Below, piece after piece: positions 1 to 6,448 of a DNA stretch of 6,448 nt (positions are counted from its first letter, which is position 1; the number at the start of each line of letters is the position of its first letter). The position numbers and the translations under genes are program-made. Under the pieces are notes generated by a model. It saw only the letters and a list, made by a program, of their open reading frames with translations. It searched no databases and was not told the origin of the DNA. Source of the stretch: Chlamydiota bacterium (lineage in GTDB: Bacteria; Chlamydiota; Chlamydiia; Chlamydiales; Rhabdochlamydiaceae); NCBI GenBank assembly GCA_023265495.1, contig JAHFTP010000102.1:1-6448 (forward strand), read 5' to 3'.

Positions 1-1
1 T

Positions 2-901
<900 letters not shown>

Positions 902-1110
902 AGAAATCCCCCTTTTTTGGATAAAAAAACCAATTTTTCCATTTTTTACTGAAAGCCTCTTAAAATTAAGAGGTTATTCCCTGTATATCACCTATTACCC
1001 TTTCAAACCCCCTCTTTGATGATGTTTTCTATCTACCTCATTCTATTTTATTTAAATAATTAAAATTATATTTATTTACATATTGGCATATTATTCTAAA
1101 CATAAACAGA
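902..1110. other. Non-coding gap, AT-rich
   Basis: Homopolymeric A and T runs occupy 912-950. From about 1030 the sequence is overwhelmingly A/T up to the promoter candidate. No coding frame with a plausible start and family match, and no RNA gene, is visible on either strand. Confidence 0.5.
956..973 (+). terminator. Small inverted repeat downstream of glmS, possible weak terminator
   Basis: CCTCTTAAAATTAAGAGG forms a perfect 6-bp stem (956-961 with 968-973) around AAAATT; pairing could extend to 8 bp with a 2-nt loop. It lies 54 bases after the glmS stop. The following TTATTCCCTG is a poor U-tract, so efficient intrinsic termination is uncertain. T-rich runs at 913-918, 934-938 and 942-947 precede the stem rather than follow it. 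It is the only hairpin worth naming between the two genes. Confidence 0.3.
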
Positions 1111-1139
1111 TTGCACGTATTATATTCAATGTATATAAT
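1111..1139 (+). promoter_or_regulatory. Sigma-70-type promoter candidate for the OTU gene
   Basis: A perfect -10 hexamer TATAAT (1134-1139) lies exactly 17 bp after TTGCAC (1111-1116), which keeps the TTG of the -35 consensus. The upstream 80-100 bases are extremely A/T-rich, as in an UP element. Transcription would start near 1146, leaving a leader of about 30 nt that holds the ribosome binding site. An 8-bp inverted repeat (1118-1125 and 1133-1140) overlaps the spacer and the -10. AT-rich DNA gives chance matches to -10, so the support is the correct spacing and position. Confidence 0.5.
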
Positions 1140-1163
1140 AAGAATTATAATAATGTAATTTAT

Positions 1164-1171
1164 AGAGAGGA
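1164..1171 (+). promoter_or_regulatory. Ribosome binding site of the OTU gene
   Basis: AGAGAGGA lies 3-4 bases ahead of the ATG at 1175, slightly closer than ideal. It fixes the start, because the next ATG (1185) is out of frame and the next in-frame Met is residue 51. Confidence 0.65.
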
Positions 1172-1174
1172 TAT

Positions 1175-3484
1175 ATGGCAACGCATGGACTATCATCAGG
1201 GTCGGGACCACAACCTCAGTCTGCATCATCTACATTAACAGCCAGGCAAGTACAAACAACCAGAATCCGCGCTGGTGGCAAAACCTGGGACATCGAAGTA
1301 GTCATCAAAGATACTAAGGGTGGCATGTCCTACCTAGACGCCTCTAAGGCCTTGACAGACGAGTTTATAGAAATGGTTGAGGCGGTCGATAGCGCAACTG
1401 GTAAAAAACTGTTTAATCCTACAGATGCACGCGTCATCGAAATGCACGCGGAAGAACGGGCTGCAGGAAACTGGGAATTTACCGATCTTAGTGTAGAGGA
1501 AAAAGGAGCTACCAGCTCAAGAATCATATCGGTTACAGACGTCAAAAAAACAGCAACTAAATTTACACGACTGGAAACAGCCTTCTCCGACGTTTGCGCG
1601 GGAAGGGCCGCTGCTTCGCCATCTAGCTCCACTGCCAGTGGTTCTGGGGGGACGACAGCTTCTTCCACATCATCCTCAAGCTCGACTGCAACCAGCAGTA
1701 CTTCAAAATCTCCAGTTTCTGCCTCCACAAGAACCATATCTGCTCTAGAAGGCCAATTTAAAACCAGAACGTGTACTGGATCTAGCGCAATGTCTGCGGC
1801 AGATGCCCTGGCTGACCAGATTGTCCAGTCATACGGTTCTGTTAGAGGTCCCACAGTAGTAGAATTGTCGACTACACTAAAAACCAAGGTATCCGAATCC
1901 TTATTAGAAAAGGCTGGAGCAAGCGGATGGTCCGGTAGTAAAGTTGCGGCAAACGCCAAACAATTTGCACAAGTACATAAAGCACTGCAACACCTAAGAG
2001 ACACCGATAACGAAGCACTCGCTACAGCACTCAGAGCAGTCGGAGGATTTGGAATAGGCGGAAGGAATAAATTACAGTGGGCACAACTGCAAAGTTTACT
2101 TACCAAGAATGTATTAGCTTTAACCGATGAAGAGAAGAGACAACTTGTTCACGTTTATACACAATATGTAAAAGATGATTGTACTGACCCCGGAGATCTG
2201 TTTTTTGAGCTAGCCCAAGGTGTAGTATTTACGGACAAAAGAATCAGAACTGAATTACGTTCCATGGATATCGTCTGCATAATAGATAGTGATGCTTCTT
2301 CTGGAAACGTGTCTGAAGATTCCACATTTAAGTTCCCCAAAGCGAACACTCCTACAGCCAATATCTGCTTCTTACGACGAACTAAAGACGCTTCGGGCAA
2401 AGCTAGCTTCCAGAGTTTTACAAGAACAGGCCTTACCCCCTCAAGCTCTCTTTCCCCTTCTTCCCTCTTAGATCTTAGCCATGCAGCCTCTAAAATCCCC
2501 GCAGCAACAACTGTTCCTATGATCGGCACACTCACTCTCATTCCAAATGCAGGTGGTGGTGATTGTGCTCTATATTCCATCGCCGACCAGCTAACTCAAC
2601 TGGGTATAACACACAGTATGGGGAAATCCTACACTGCCGATGAGCTAAGGGATTTGGCAGCTAGAGCTCTTACAGATAAAAGCAGGAATACCGATATGTG
2701 GATAGGACTCATGACTACTGCATTAAAACAAACTATAGAAAGTGGGGAAGACATAGGCAGTCTTAATATAGACAAGATTCAAGGAAGCGCTATTGTAGCC
2801 ATACTTCAGAAATCCGGCAGCAAACCCCCCTTACAACTCCAAGAAAAAACCACACTCCAGAACTACTATGCTGGTTACATTGCCCTGTCAAAACGGTGGC
2901 TAGATGCGCCTGCATTACAGGCTCTTGCTGAATGCTTCAACCTACAAATAGCCGTTGTAAGAGGTGATAAAATCGAAGAAAAACTCCCTGATGGAGAAAT
3001 CACTGCAGACCGATGCCTATTCATTCAATATGATGGAACAAGGGTATCTGGTGGCGGCGTCCACTATCAAAGTGTCAAACGAGAAAAAACTGAGATAGAC
3101 AAACTGGTTCGAGCGAACAAAGACAAAGCCCTCACCGACTTTGCAACATCTATTGCTGGGGAATTTTCAACATGGACTAGGAACAGCAGCCGCTCTGGAG
3201 CACAAGCAGCGTTTGAGCTAGCTTTAGAACGTCACCTTGAAGATCTACAAAGAAACAACAGAGTGGCTTTTGCGGACCTGTGTAAGGCCATTAGCCAAAA
3301 AGAAAGTGATTTCGCCAAAGGAAGCAGGAAGAAGTTTATTACAGATTTTGCAGGACAAATGATTCCTCCTCCTCCTCCTCCTCCTCCTTCTTCTTCTTCC
3401 CCCCCCTCTACTATGACTGCTGCCCGCTTTCCAAGTAATGCAAAAGATATTGAGGCTCGAATCAGAGCACAGATGCCAAAATAG
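1175..3484 (+). CDS. OTU-family cysteine protease (putative deubiquitinase effector) with polyproline tail
   Basis: A 769-residue protein, probably a secreted effector acting on host ubiquitin. Seen: a Ser/Thr/Gln-rich N-terminus with no Sec signal peptide or membrane segment; an unrecognised globular region (about 33-145); a Ser/Thr-rich low-complexity linker (about 148-187); a largely helical region (about 210-360); then an OTU domain (about 450-640). The OTU marks are LIPNAGGGDCALYSIADQL with nucleophile Cys464, the WLDAPALQALAECFNLQIAV block from Trp575, and GGGVHYQSV with His630. The spacing of these three blocks is normal for OTU proteases. The C-terminus is charged and helical (about 640-728), followed by eight prolines (731-738), SSSS, PP and a 25-residue tail ending AQMPK. 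OTU enzymes cleave ubiquitin or ubiquitin-like chains; bacteria lack ubiquitin, so a host target, for example via type III secretion, is inferred. The substrate and the role of the N-terminal half are unknown. It has its own promoter candidate and a terminator-like hairpin follows. Confidence 0.88.
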   Translation: MATHGLSSGSGPQPQSASSTLTARQVQTTRIRAGGKTWDIEVVIKDTKGGMSYLDASKALTDEFIEMVEAVDSATGKKLFNPTDARVIEMHAEERAAGNWEFTDLSVEEKGATSSRIISVTDVKKTATKFTRLETAFSDVCAGRAAASPSSSTASGSGGTTASSTSSSSSTATSSTSKSPVSASTRTISALEGQFKTRTCTGSSAMSAADALADQIVQSYGSVRGPTVVELSTTLKTKVSESLLEKAGASGWSGSKVAANAKQFAQVHKALQHLRDTDNEALATALRAVGGFGIGGRNKLQWAQLQSLLTKNVLALTDEEKRQLVHVYTQYVKDDCTDPGDLFFELAQGVVFTDKRIRTELRSMDIVCIIDSDASSGNVSEDSTFKFPKANTPTANICFLRRTKDASGKASFQSFTRTGLTPSSSLSPSSLLDLSHAASKIPAATTVPMIGTLTLIPNAGGGDCALYSIADQLTQLGITHSMGKSYTADELRDLAARALTDKSRNTDMWIGLMTTALKQTIESGEDIGSLNIDKIQGSAIVAILQKSGSKPPLQLQEKTTLQNYYAGYIALSKRWLDAPALQALAECFNLQIAVVRGDKIEEKLPDGEITADRCLFIQYDGTRVSGGGVHYQSVKREKTEIDKLVRANKDKALTDFATSIAGEFSTWTRNSSRSGAQAAFELALERHLEDLQRNNRVAFADLCKAISQKESDFAKGSRKKFITDFAGQMIPPPPPPPPSSSSPPSTMTAARFPSNAKDIEARIRAQMPK
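3365..3406 (+). repeat. (CCT)8 microsatellite plus (TCT)3 and C8 run inside the OTU gene
   Basis: Eight perfect CCT units (3365-3388) are followed by three TCT codons and then by eight consecutive C (3399-3406). They encode Pro8-Ser4-Pro2. CCT copy changes would only lengthen or shorten the proline run. A change of one base in the C8 run would alter the frame: one extra C gives LYYDCCPLSK then stop, and one fewer C gives a stop after two Leu. Either would replace the native tail after the proline tract. Confidence 0.9.
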
Positions 3485-3539
3485 GAAAAGACCTCTAGAT
3501 AGCCACCTCTGAGCTAGGAATGCCTCCTCTGATCGATGG

Positions 3540-3566
3540 GGAAGGACCTGCAGGCCCTTCCTTATT
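3540..3566 (+). terminator. Hairpin terminator candidate after the OTU gene
   Basis: GGAAGGACC (3540-3548) and GGCCCTTCC (3553-3561) pair over nine positions with one A-C mismatch around the loop TGCA. TTATT follows. The hairpin is 56 bases after the OTU stop. The stem is GC-rich and well placed; the U-tract is short, so efficiency is uncertain. Confidence 0.5.
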
Positions 3567-3690
3567 AGAACTTTGTCTATGTAAAAATACTCAATATCTC
3601 CTGTATATAAGTTAGAGTTATACTTTCTCCTCCGCTAGACATAAAACCTAAAAATGTACAAAAAAGAACAAAGCTTTTACTGTGCGGTTT

Positions 3691-3696
3691 GAGGAG
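3691..3696 (+). promoter_or_regulatory. Ribosome binding site of the cyclase gene
   Basis: GAGGAG sits five bases ahead of the ATG at 3702. This good match and spacing support that start, which places a transmembrane helix right at the N-terminus. Confidence 0.75.
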
Positions 3697-3701
3697 TCAT
3701 T

Positions 3702-5150
3702 ATGAAATACCGCACAAAGCTCTACCTCGCTTTTTTTGCTACGTCGTTTGTTGCAGCGCTACTCGGCGATGCTCTTATTTATGTGAAGATGAAGGAAAAT
3801 AGGATTCTTGCCATAAGGGAGAGGCTCATCTCCATTGCTTCTACGACCGCTGTGCTGCTAGACCCCGAGCTGGTGAAAAGAGCCGTGGAGGGGGGACCCT
3901 CTTCTACGGCTTACCAAGAGCTCGTCCAAAAGCTCAGGCTCTCCAGAGATGCAAACAGAACGGGGACGTTGTATGTACGATTCTTGTATCTAGTTGGATT
4001 ATCTCCTACAGATCCTAAAGGACTCATCTTTATAGCTGATGCGGAAGAAAATCCCGCATCTGCTGTCCGCTATGGAGACGTAGACACCTCAGATAATGGC
4101 ATCCATCTCAGAGAGCATATCAATGAGTATTACTCACCGCAGAAGTTCATCACGGACAAGTGGCTCACGAGGCTGAGCGGCTTCGCCCCCATCTACGATA
4201 GGGAAGGCCAATACCTCGCAACGGTCGGTGTCGACATCCCCATCGGAGATGTAGACCTGCTGCTCAATATCATTTTGTTCTACGGGATGGCAGGGCTTAT
4301 CGTCTCTTTGCTGCTTGCAGGGGCCGGAGCCCATATCTTATCTAAGAAAATAACCAAGTCCTTACATGTCATCCACAGCAGCGTAAAAGAAATCGGCAGC
4401 GGCAACCTCTTAGTAGAGACAAAGCTCAAAAGCAATGATGAATTCGGGGAGCTGGCCCTCGCCCTAAATAGCATGGCACAAGGCCTCAGAGAAAGAGAAC
4501 GCCTGAAAATAAACTTTGCCAGATACGTCTCTAAACATATGCTAGAAAAAATACTCAAAAGCGACAGCCCCCTCAAGGTGGAAGGAGAAAGAAGGAAAAT
4601 CACCATCCTTTTTTCTGACATAAGACAATTCACCCAGCTGGCAGAGACCTTGCCCCCGGAAGAGGTAGTAGCTTTGCTCAACGAATATTTTGAGGCGATG
4701 ATCGATATCATCTTCTCCTACCAAGGCACCTTAGATAAGTTCCTAGGCGATGGCATCATGGTAGAGTTCGGAGCGCCACTAGATGATGCCGTCCAAGAAA
4801 TACATGCCATCCAAACAGCCATCGCCATGCAAAAGAAGCTCTCCTCCTTGAGAGAAAAATGGGCAAAAGAAGGAAAACCGCAAATCACCATGGGCATAGC
4901 AATCCACACGGGCCAAGCCATCGTCGGCAACATAGGATCAGAGAAACGGATGGAATATACCGCCATCGGAGACACGGTCAACGTCGCCGCAAAGCTAGAA
5001 TACTCCACTAAAACACTCAAACAACCCATCCTGATTAGCGAGATGACCTACCTCGCAGTCAAAGACCTCTTCCCCTGCCAAGATGTAGGGCTCGTCTCTC
5101 TTCCCGGTAGAAAAGAGCAGATCACAGCCTATGCAGTCCCCTATAGCTAA
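3702..5150 (+). CDS. Membrane receptor adenylate cyclase (class III): Cache-like sensor, HAMP, cyclase domain
   Basis: Predicted to make cAMP from ATP in response to a signal outside the inner membrane. Order of parts in 482 residues: basic MKYRTK start and TM helix 1 (about 7-28); periplasmic region (about 30-185) ending in SGFAPIYDREGQYLATVGVD, the typical end of a Cache/PDC sensor; TM helix 2 (about 187-212); HAMP linker (about 213-266, with the NDEFGELALALNSM end); a short transducer segment (FARYVSKHMLEKIL); and the catalytic domain (about 297-480). Catalytic residues: metal-binding Asp306 (ILFSDIRQFT) and Asp350 (FLGDGIM), adenine-selecting Lys346 and Thr420 (EYTAIGDTVN), and Asn427 for the transition state. 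The Lys/Thr pair is the class IIIb pattern and predicts adenylate rather than guanylate cyclase. The usual Arg four residues after Asn is Lys431 here. The enzyme should work as a dimer. The ligand is unknown. Gaps on both sides suggest a single-gene unit. Confidence 0.93.
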   Translation: MKYRTKLYLAFFATSFVAALLGDALIYVKMKENRILAIRERLISIASTTAVLLDPELVKRAVEGGPSSTAYQELVQKLRLSRDANRTGTLYVRFLYLVGLSPTDPKGLIFIADAEENPASAVRYGDVDTSDNGIHLREHINEYYSPQKFITDKWLTRLSGFAPIYDREGQYLATVGVDIPIGDVDLLLNIILFYGMAGLIVSLLLAGAGAHILSKKITKSLHVIHSSVKEIGSGNLLVETKLKSNDEFGELALALNSMAQGLRERERLKINFARYVSKHMLEKILKSDSPLKVEGERRKITILFSDIRQFTQLAETLPPEEVVALLNEYFEAMIDIIFSYQGTLDKFLGDGIMVEFGAPLDDAVQEIHAIQTAIAMQKKLSSLREKWAKEGKPQITMGIAIHTGQAIVGNIGSEKRMEYTAIGDTVNVAAKLEYSTKTLKQPILISEMTYLAVKDLFPCQDVGLVSLPGRKEQITAYAVPYS

Positions 5151-5234
5151 ATTTTTATTTTTCGTATTTTCCTTAAGGCAAAGAAATGAGAATCCCTGCT
5201 ATAGTGCAATCCACCAAGGCAGTCTGGAAAGGCC

Positions 5235-5846
5235 ATGCGAAAAGCGAAAAAACCGATTCCAATAGGTATAAGCGACTTCCGAGAGTTAATTGAAGGAGGC
5301 TATGCCTATGTGGATAAAACGCTTTTCATACAGAAACTCCTAGAAGAAGGAACGGAAGTTGCTCTTATTCCCCGTATGCGCCGTTTTGGCAAGACGCTTA
5401 ATCTTTCCATGCTCCGCTATTTTTTTGAAAAAACAAAAACAGATACCGGTTATCTTTTCAAAGACTTGGCTATTTGGAAAAACAAAGAGTGCAGAGCTCT
5501 ACAAGGAAAATATCCTGTTATTTTTTTATCACTCAAAGATATTAAACATGCTTCTTGGAAAAAAACTTTTGAGTCTTTGCAAAGAGTGCTCGCAAAAGAA
5601 TTCCAACGCCACAACTACCTTCTAAAAGGGAAAACACTCGGCGAAGAGGAAAAAGAAGATTACTTTGCTATCGTCCGTAAAGAATCCTCCCAAACTCTTC
5701 TCGAACAAAGCCTGCAAATCCTATCAGAGTGGCTACACCGCTACTACAAAAAAAGAGTCATCCTCCTTATCGATGAATATGACACACCTGCCCACGCTGC
5801 TTATATGGGAGGGTATTGTATTCCCGGACTTAGAAAAAAATTCTGA
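5235..5846 (+). CDS. N-terminal ATPase-like fragment of the broken gene (203 aa, possibly still translated)
   Basis: Starts MRKAKKPIPIGISDF, the usual beginning of the family, then GGYAYVDKTLFIQKLLEEG and the degenerate Walker A RMRRFGKTLNLSML (Lys53, Thr54). The family normally has Pro where Met48 stands. Walker B is VILLIDEYD (Asp180, Glu181). After AAYMGGY (about 195) the sequence leaves the family frame, adds CIPGLRKKF and stops at TGA 5844-5846. Everything needed after Walker B (sensor region, nuclease part) is absent, so ATPase function is unlikely. The ribosome binding site is poor (GGAAAGG about two bases before ATG). Confidence 0.75.
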   Translation: MRKAKKPIPIGISDFRELIEGGYAYVDKTLFIQKLLEEGTEVALIPRMRRFGKTLNLSMLRYFFEKTKTDTGYLFKDLAIWKNKECRALQGKYPVIFLSLKDIKHASWKKTFESLQRVLAKEFQRHNYLLKGKTLGEEEKEDYFAIVRKESSQTLLEQSLQILSEWLHRYYKKRVILLIDEYDTPAHAAYMGGYCIPGLRKKF

Positions 5847-6105
5847 TTTTGTATGGTCTTTGCTTCTATTTAGTGGTTATTTGACAATCGACTCTCTACC
5901 CGCTTTGGATGAGCCCTACCGTTTAAGCATCCCTAATATCGAAGTGGGCAGGTTATACAGATCAATGATCTTGGAATGGTTTAAAACCACGATACGAGAA
6001 ACCAAGTACCAGCAGATGCTACACAGTCTGACTACAGGCACATCCCCACCTTTTCCAAAATATTTGAAAAATTTCTCCTCTCTTCGGTCAGCGTCTTTGA
6101 TGTAA
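5817..6105 (+). pseudogene. Middle fragment of the broken ATPase/nuclease gene, shifted frame
   Basis: In the frame one base on from the N-terminal piece, the codons from about 5817 read IVFPDLEKNSDFVWS, LLLFSGYLTIDSLPALDEP, YRLSIPNIEVGRLYRSMI and LEWF, the typical linker between the ATPase and nuclease halves. Family match stops at LTTG (about 6039), after which the frame gives unrelated residues up to a stop at 6103-6105. No start codon or ribosome binding site serves this piece. Confidence 0.75.
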
Positions 6106-6419
6106 CGACGGATGAACCGGAGAAGGTCTATCACGCCTTTATTTTGGGGATGCTCATTGCTCTTGAAGATACCCACGAGGTCAAATCCAATAGAGAAAGC
6201 GGCTATGGCAGATATGATGTCATGCTGATCCCCAAAAATCGCAGCGATTTGGGCATAATCATGGAGTTTAAAAAAATCGACAGTTCTGAGAGAACAGCTT
6301 TAAAAACCGGAGTGGAAGCAGCCCTTAAACAGATCAAAGACAAAAAGTACGCACGGGAGCTGCAAGATAGAGGCAAAAAAGTCCTTATCCGTGGCAAGCA
6401 GCTGCGTAGTAAGACTTAA
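6042..6419 (+). pseudogene. C-terminal PD-(D/E)XK nuclease-like fragment of the broken gene
   Basis: Back in the frame of the N-terminal piece, the codons from 6042 read IPTFSKIFEKFLLSSVSVF, DVTTDEPEKVYHAFILGML, then the nuclease-like core: ESGYGRYDVMLIPKN with the Asp, and IIMEFKK with the Glu and Lys of the PD-(D/E)XK motif. So the motif residues themselves survive. An ATG at 6144 could start a 91-residue product, but no convincing ribosome binding site precedes it. The end is short: DRG leads straight into KKVLIRGKQLRSKT and TAA, whereas family members usually have a further 'IKKIL-GIAF-GK' strand between them. Confidence 0.75.
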
Positions 6420-6424
6420 GTCTT
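6411..6424. repeat. Perfect 14-bp palindrome AAGACTTAAGTCTT over the last stop codon
   Basis: AAGACTTAAGTCTT equals its own reverse complement and includes the TAA stop of the nuclease remnant. As RNA it gives a 5-bp stem with a TTAA loop. No U-tract follows (GCTCTACTCC), so I do not call it a terminator. Confidence 0.6.
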
Positions 6425-6448
6425 GCTCTACTCCTTACTCGTAAATCC

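Larger units (their letters stand above)
5235..6419 (+). pseudogene. Degraded AAA-ATPase-like / PD-(D/E)XK nuclease family gene (whole remnant)
   Basis: The stretch reads as one ancestral gene in three pieces, N-terminal in one frame, middle in the next, C-terminal back in the first. The family (AAA-ATPase-like domain joined to a PD-(D/E)XK nuclease-like domain, formerly DUF1703) is usually above 500 residues; only about 395 codons remain. Lesions read from the sequence: (a) a large deletion with frame change near 5808-5820, where LIDEYDTPAHAAYMGGY runs directly into FPDLEKNSDFVW, so the central region of perhaps 150-180 residues is missing; (b) loss of one base near 6039-6041, where TTG should continue as (D)IPTFSKIFEKF; (c) a probable short in-frame loss near 6372, where DRG is joined to KKVLIRGKQL. 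The molecular role of the family is not established; copies are often numerous and decayed in host-associated bacteria. No insertion sequence is present at the breaks. Confidence 0.85.

Noticed and set aside
1038..1229. Small - strand open frame crossing the promoter region
   Set aside because: Ile/Tyr/Asn-rich translation is expected from AT-rich non-coding DNA; no ribosome binding site or family match.
1330..2106. Long open frame on the - strand inside the OTU gene (258 codons)
   Set aside because: It lies opposite a gene with clear OTU motifs, has no recognisable domain or ribosome binding site, and its Cys/Ala/Ser-rich make-up is what reverse reading of Ser/Ala/Thr codons gives.
3490..3530. 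Three CCTCT-containing near-repeats after the OTU stop codon
   Set aside because: Copies are only five to seven bases, at uneven spacing (14 and 19); too weak to call a repeat array or operator.
3562..3690. Possible promoter for the cyclase gene (TTGTCT, TATATAAG, TATACT)
   Set aside because: No pair of -35 and -10 elements has 16-18 bp spacing. A promoter is likely in this gap, but I cannot place it.
4280..5029. Several - strand open frames opposite the cyclase gene
   Set aside because: They overlap fully conserved catalytic motifs on the + strand and show no independent features.
5151..5180. T-rich run after the cyclase stop as a terminator
   Set aside because: ATTTTTATTTTTCG has no stable stem before it; the nearby CCTTAAGG is only an 8-bp palindrome.
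1175..6419. A single operon or defence system formed by the OTU, cyclase and ATPase/nuclease genes
   Set aside because: The genes are separated by 217 and 84 bases, a terminator-like hairpin lies between the first two, and the nuclease gene is broken. Nucleotide cyclase plus nuclease recalls cyclic-nucleotide defence systems, but this receptor-type cyclase lacks their architecture.

Overview
The window reads like a piece of a chromosome from an amoeba- or animal-associated obligate intracellular bacterium, most likely a member of the Parachlamydiales (environmental Chlamydiae). This assignment is inference. It rests on the combination of an OTU-type cysteine protease with no secretion signal peptide, a membrane class III nucleotidyl cyclase, and a degraded copy of the 'AAA-ATPase-like plus PD-(D/E)XK' gene family that is multiplied in such symbionts. 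Base composition is mixed: moderate in the genes and very AT-rich in one intergenic stretch. All recognisable genes lie on the + strand, but the gaps between them suggest separate transcription units rather than one operon.

Layout. (1) Positions 2-901 hold the 3' half of glmS, covering the sugar-isomerising half of glucosamine-6-phosphate synthase; the 5' part is outside the window. (2) Positions 902-1174 are a non-coding gap with a small inverted repeat and then an AT-rich stretch carrying a good promoter candidate (TTGCAC, 17 bp, TATAAT) just ahead of the next gene. (3) Positions 1175-3484 encode a 769-residue protein with a low-complexity Ser/Thr linker, a clear OTU deubiquitinase-like domain (Cys464, His630) and a polyproline tail; it looks like a host-directed effector. 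(4) Positions 3485-3701 are a gap with a terminator-like hairpin after the OTU gene. (5) Positions 3702-5150 encode a two-TM receptor cyclase: periplasmic Cache-like sensor, HAMP, class III adenylate cyclase domain. (6) Positions 5235-6419 are a broken AAA-ATPase-like/PD-(D/E)XK nuclease gene, in which a large internal deletion, a one-base deletion and a probable small in-frame C-terminal deletion can be read.

How they relate. glmS is housekeeping (UDP-GlcNAc supply). The OTU protein is probably accessory and host-interactive. The cyclase is a sensor that would turn an extracytoplasmic cue into cAMP. The last gene is decaying. No shared pathway is evident, and I see no tRNA, rRNA, CRISPR array or intact mobile element. 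The most noteworthy items are the OTU protein, with its unusual active-site details and slippage-prone polyproline tract, and the readable step-by-step decay of the ATPase/nuclease gene.
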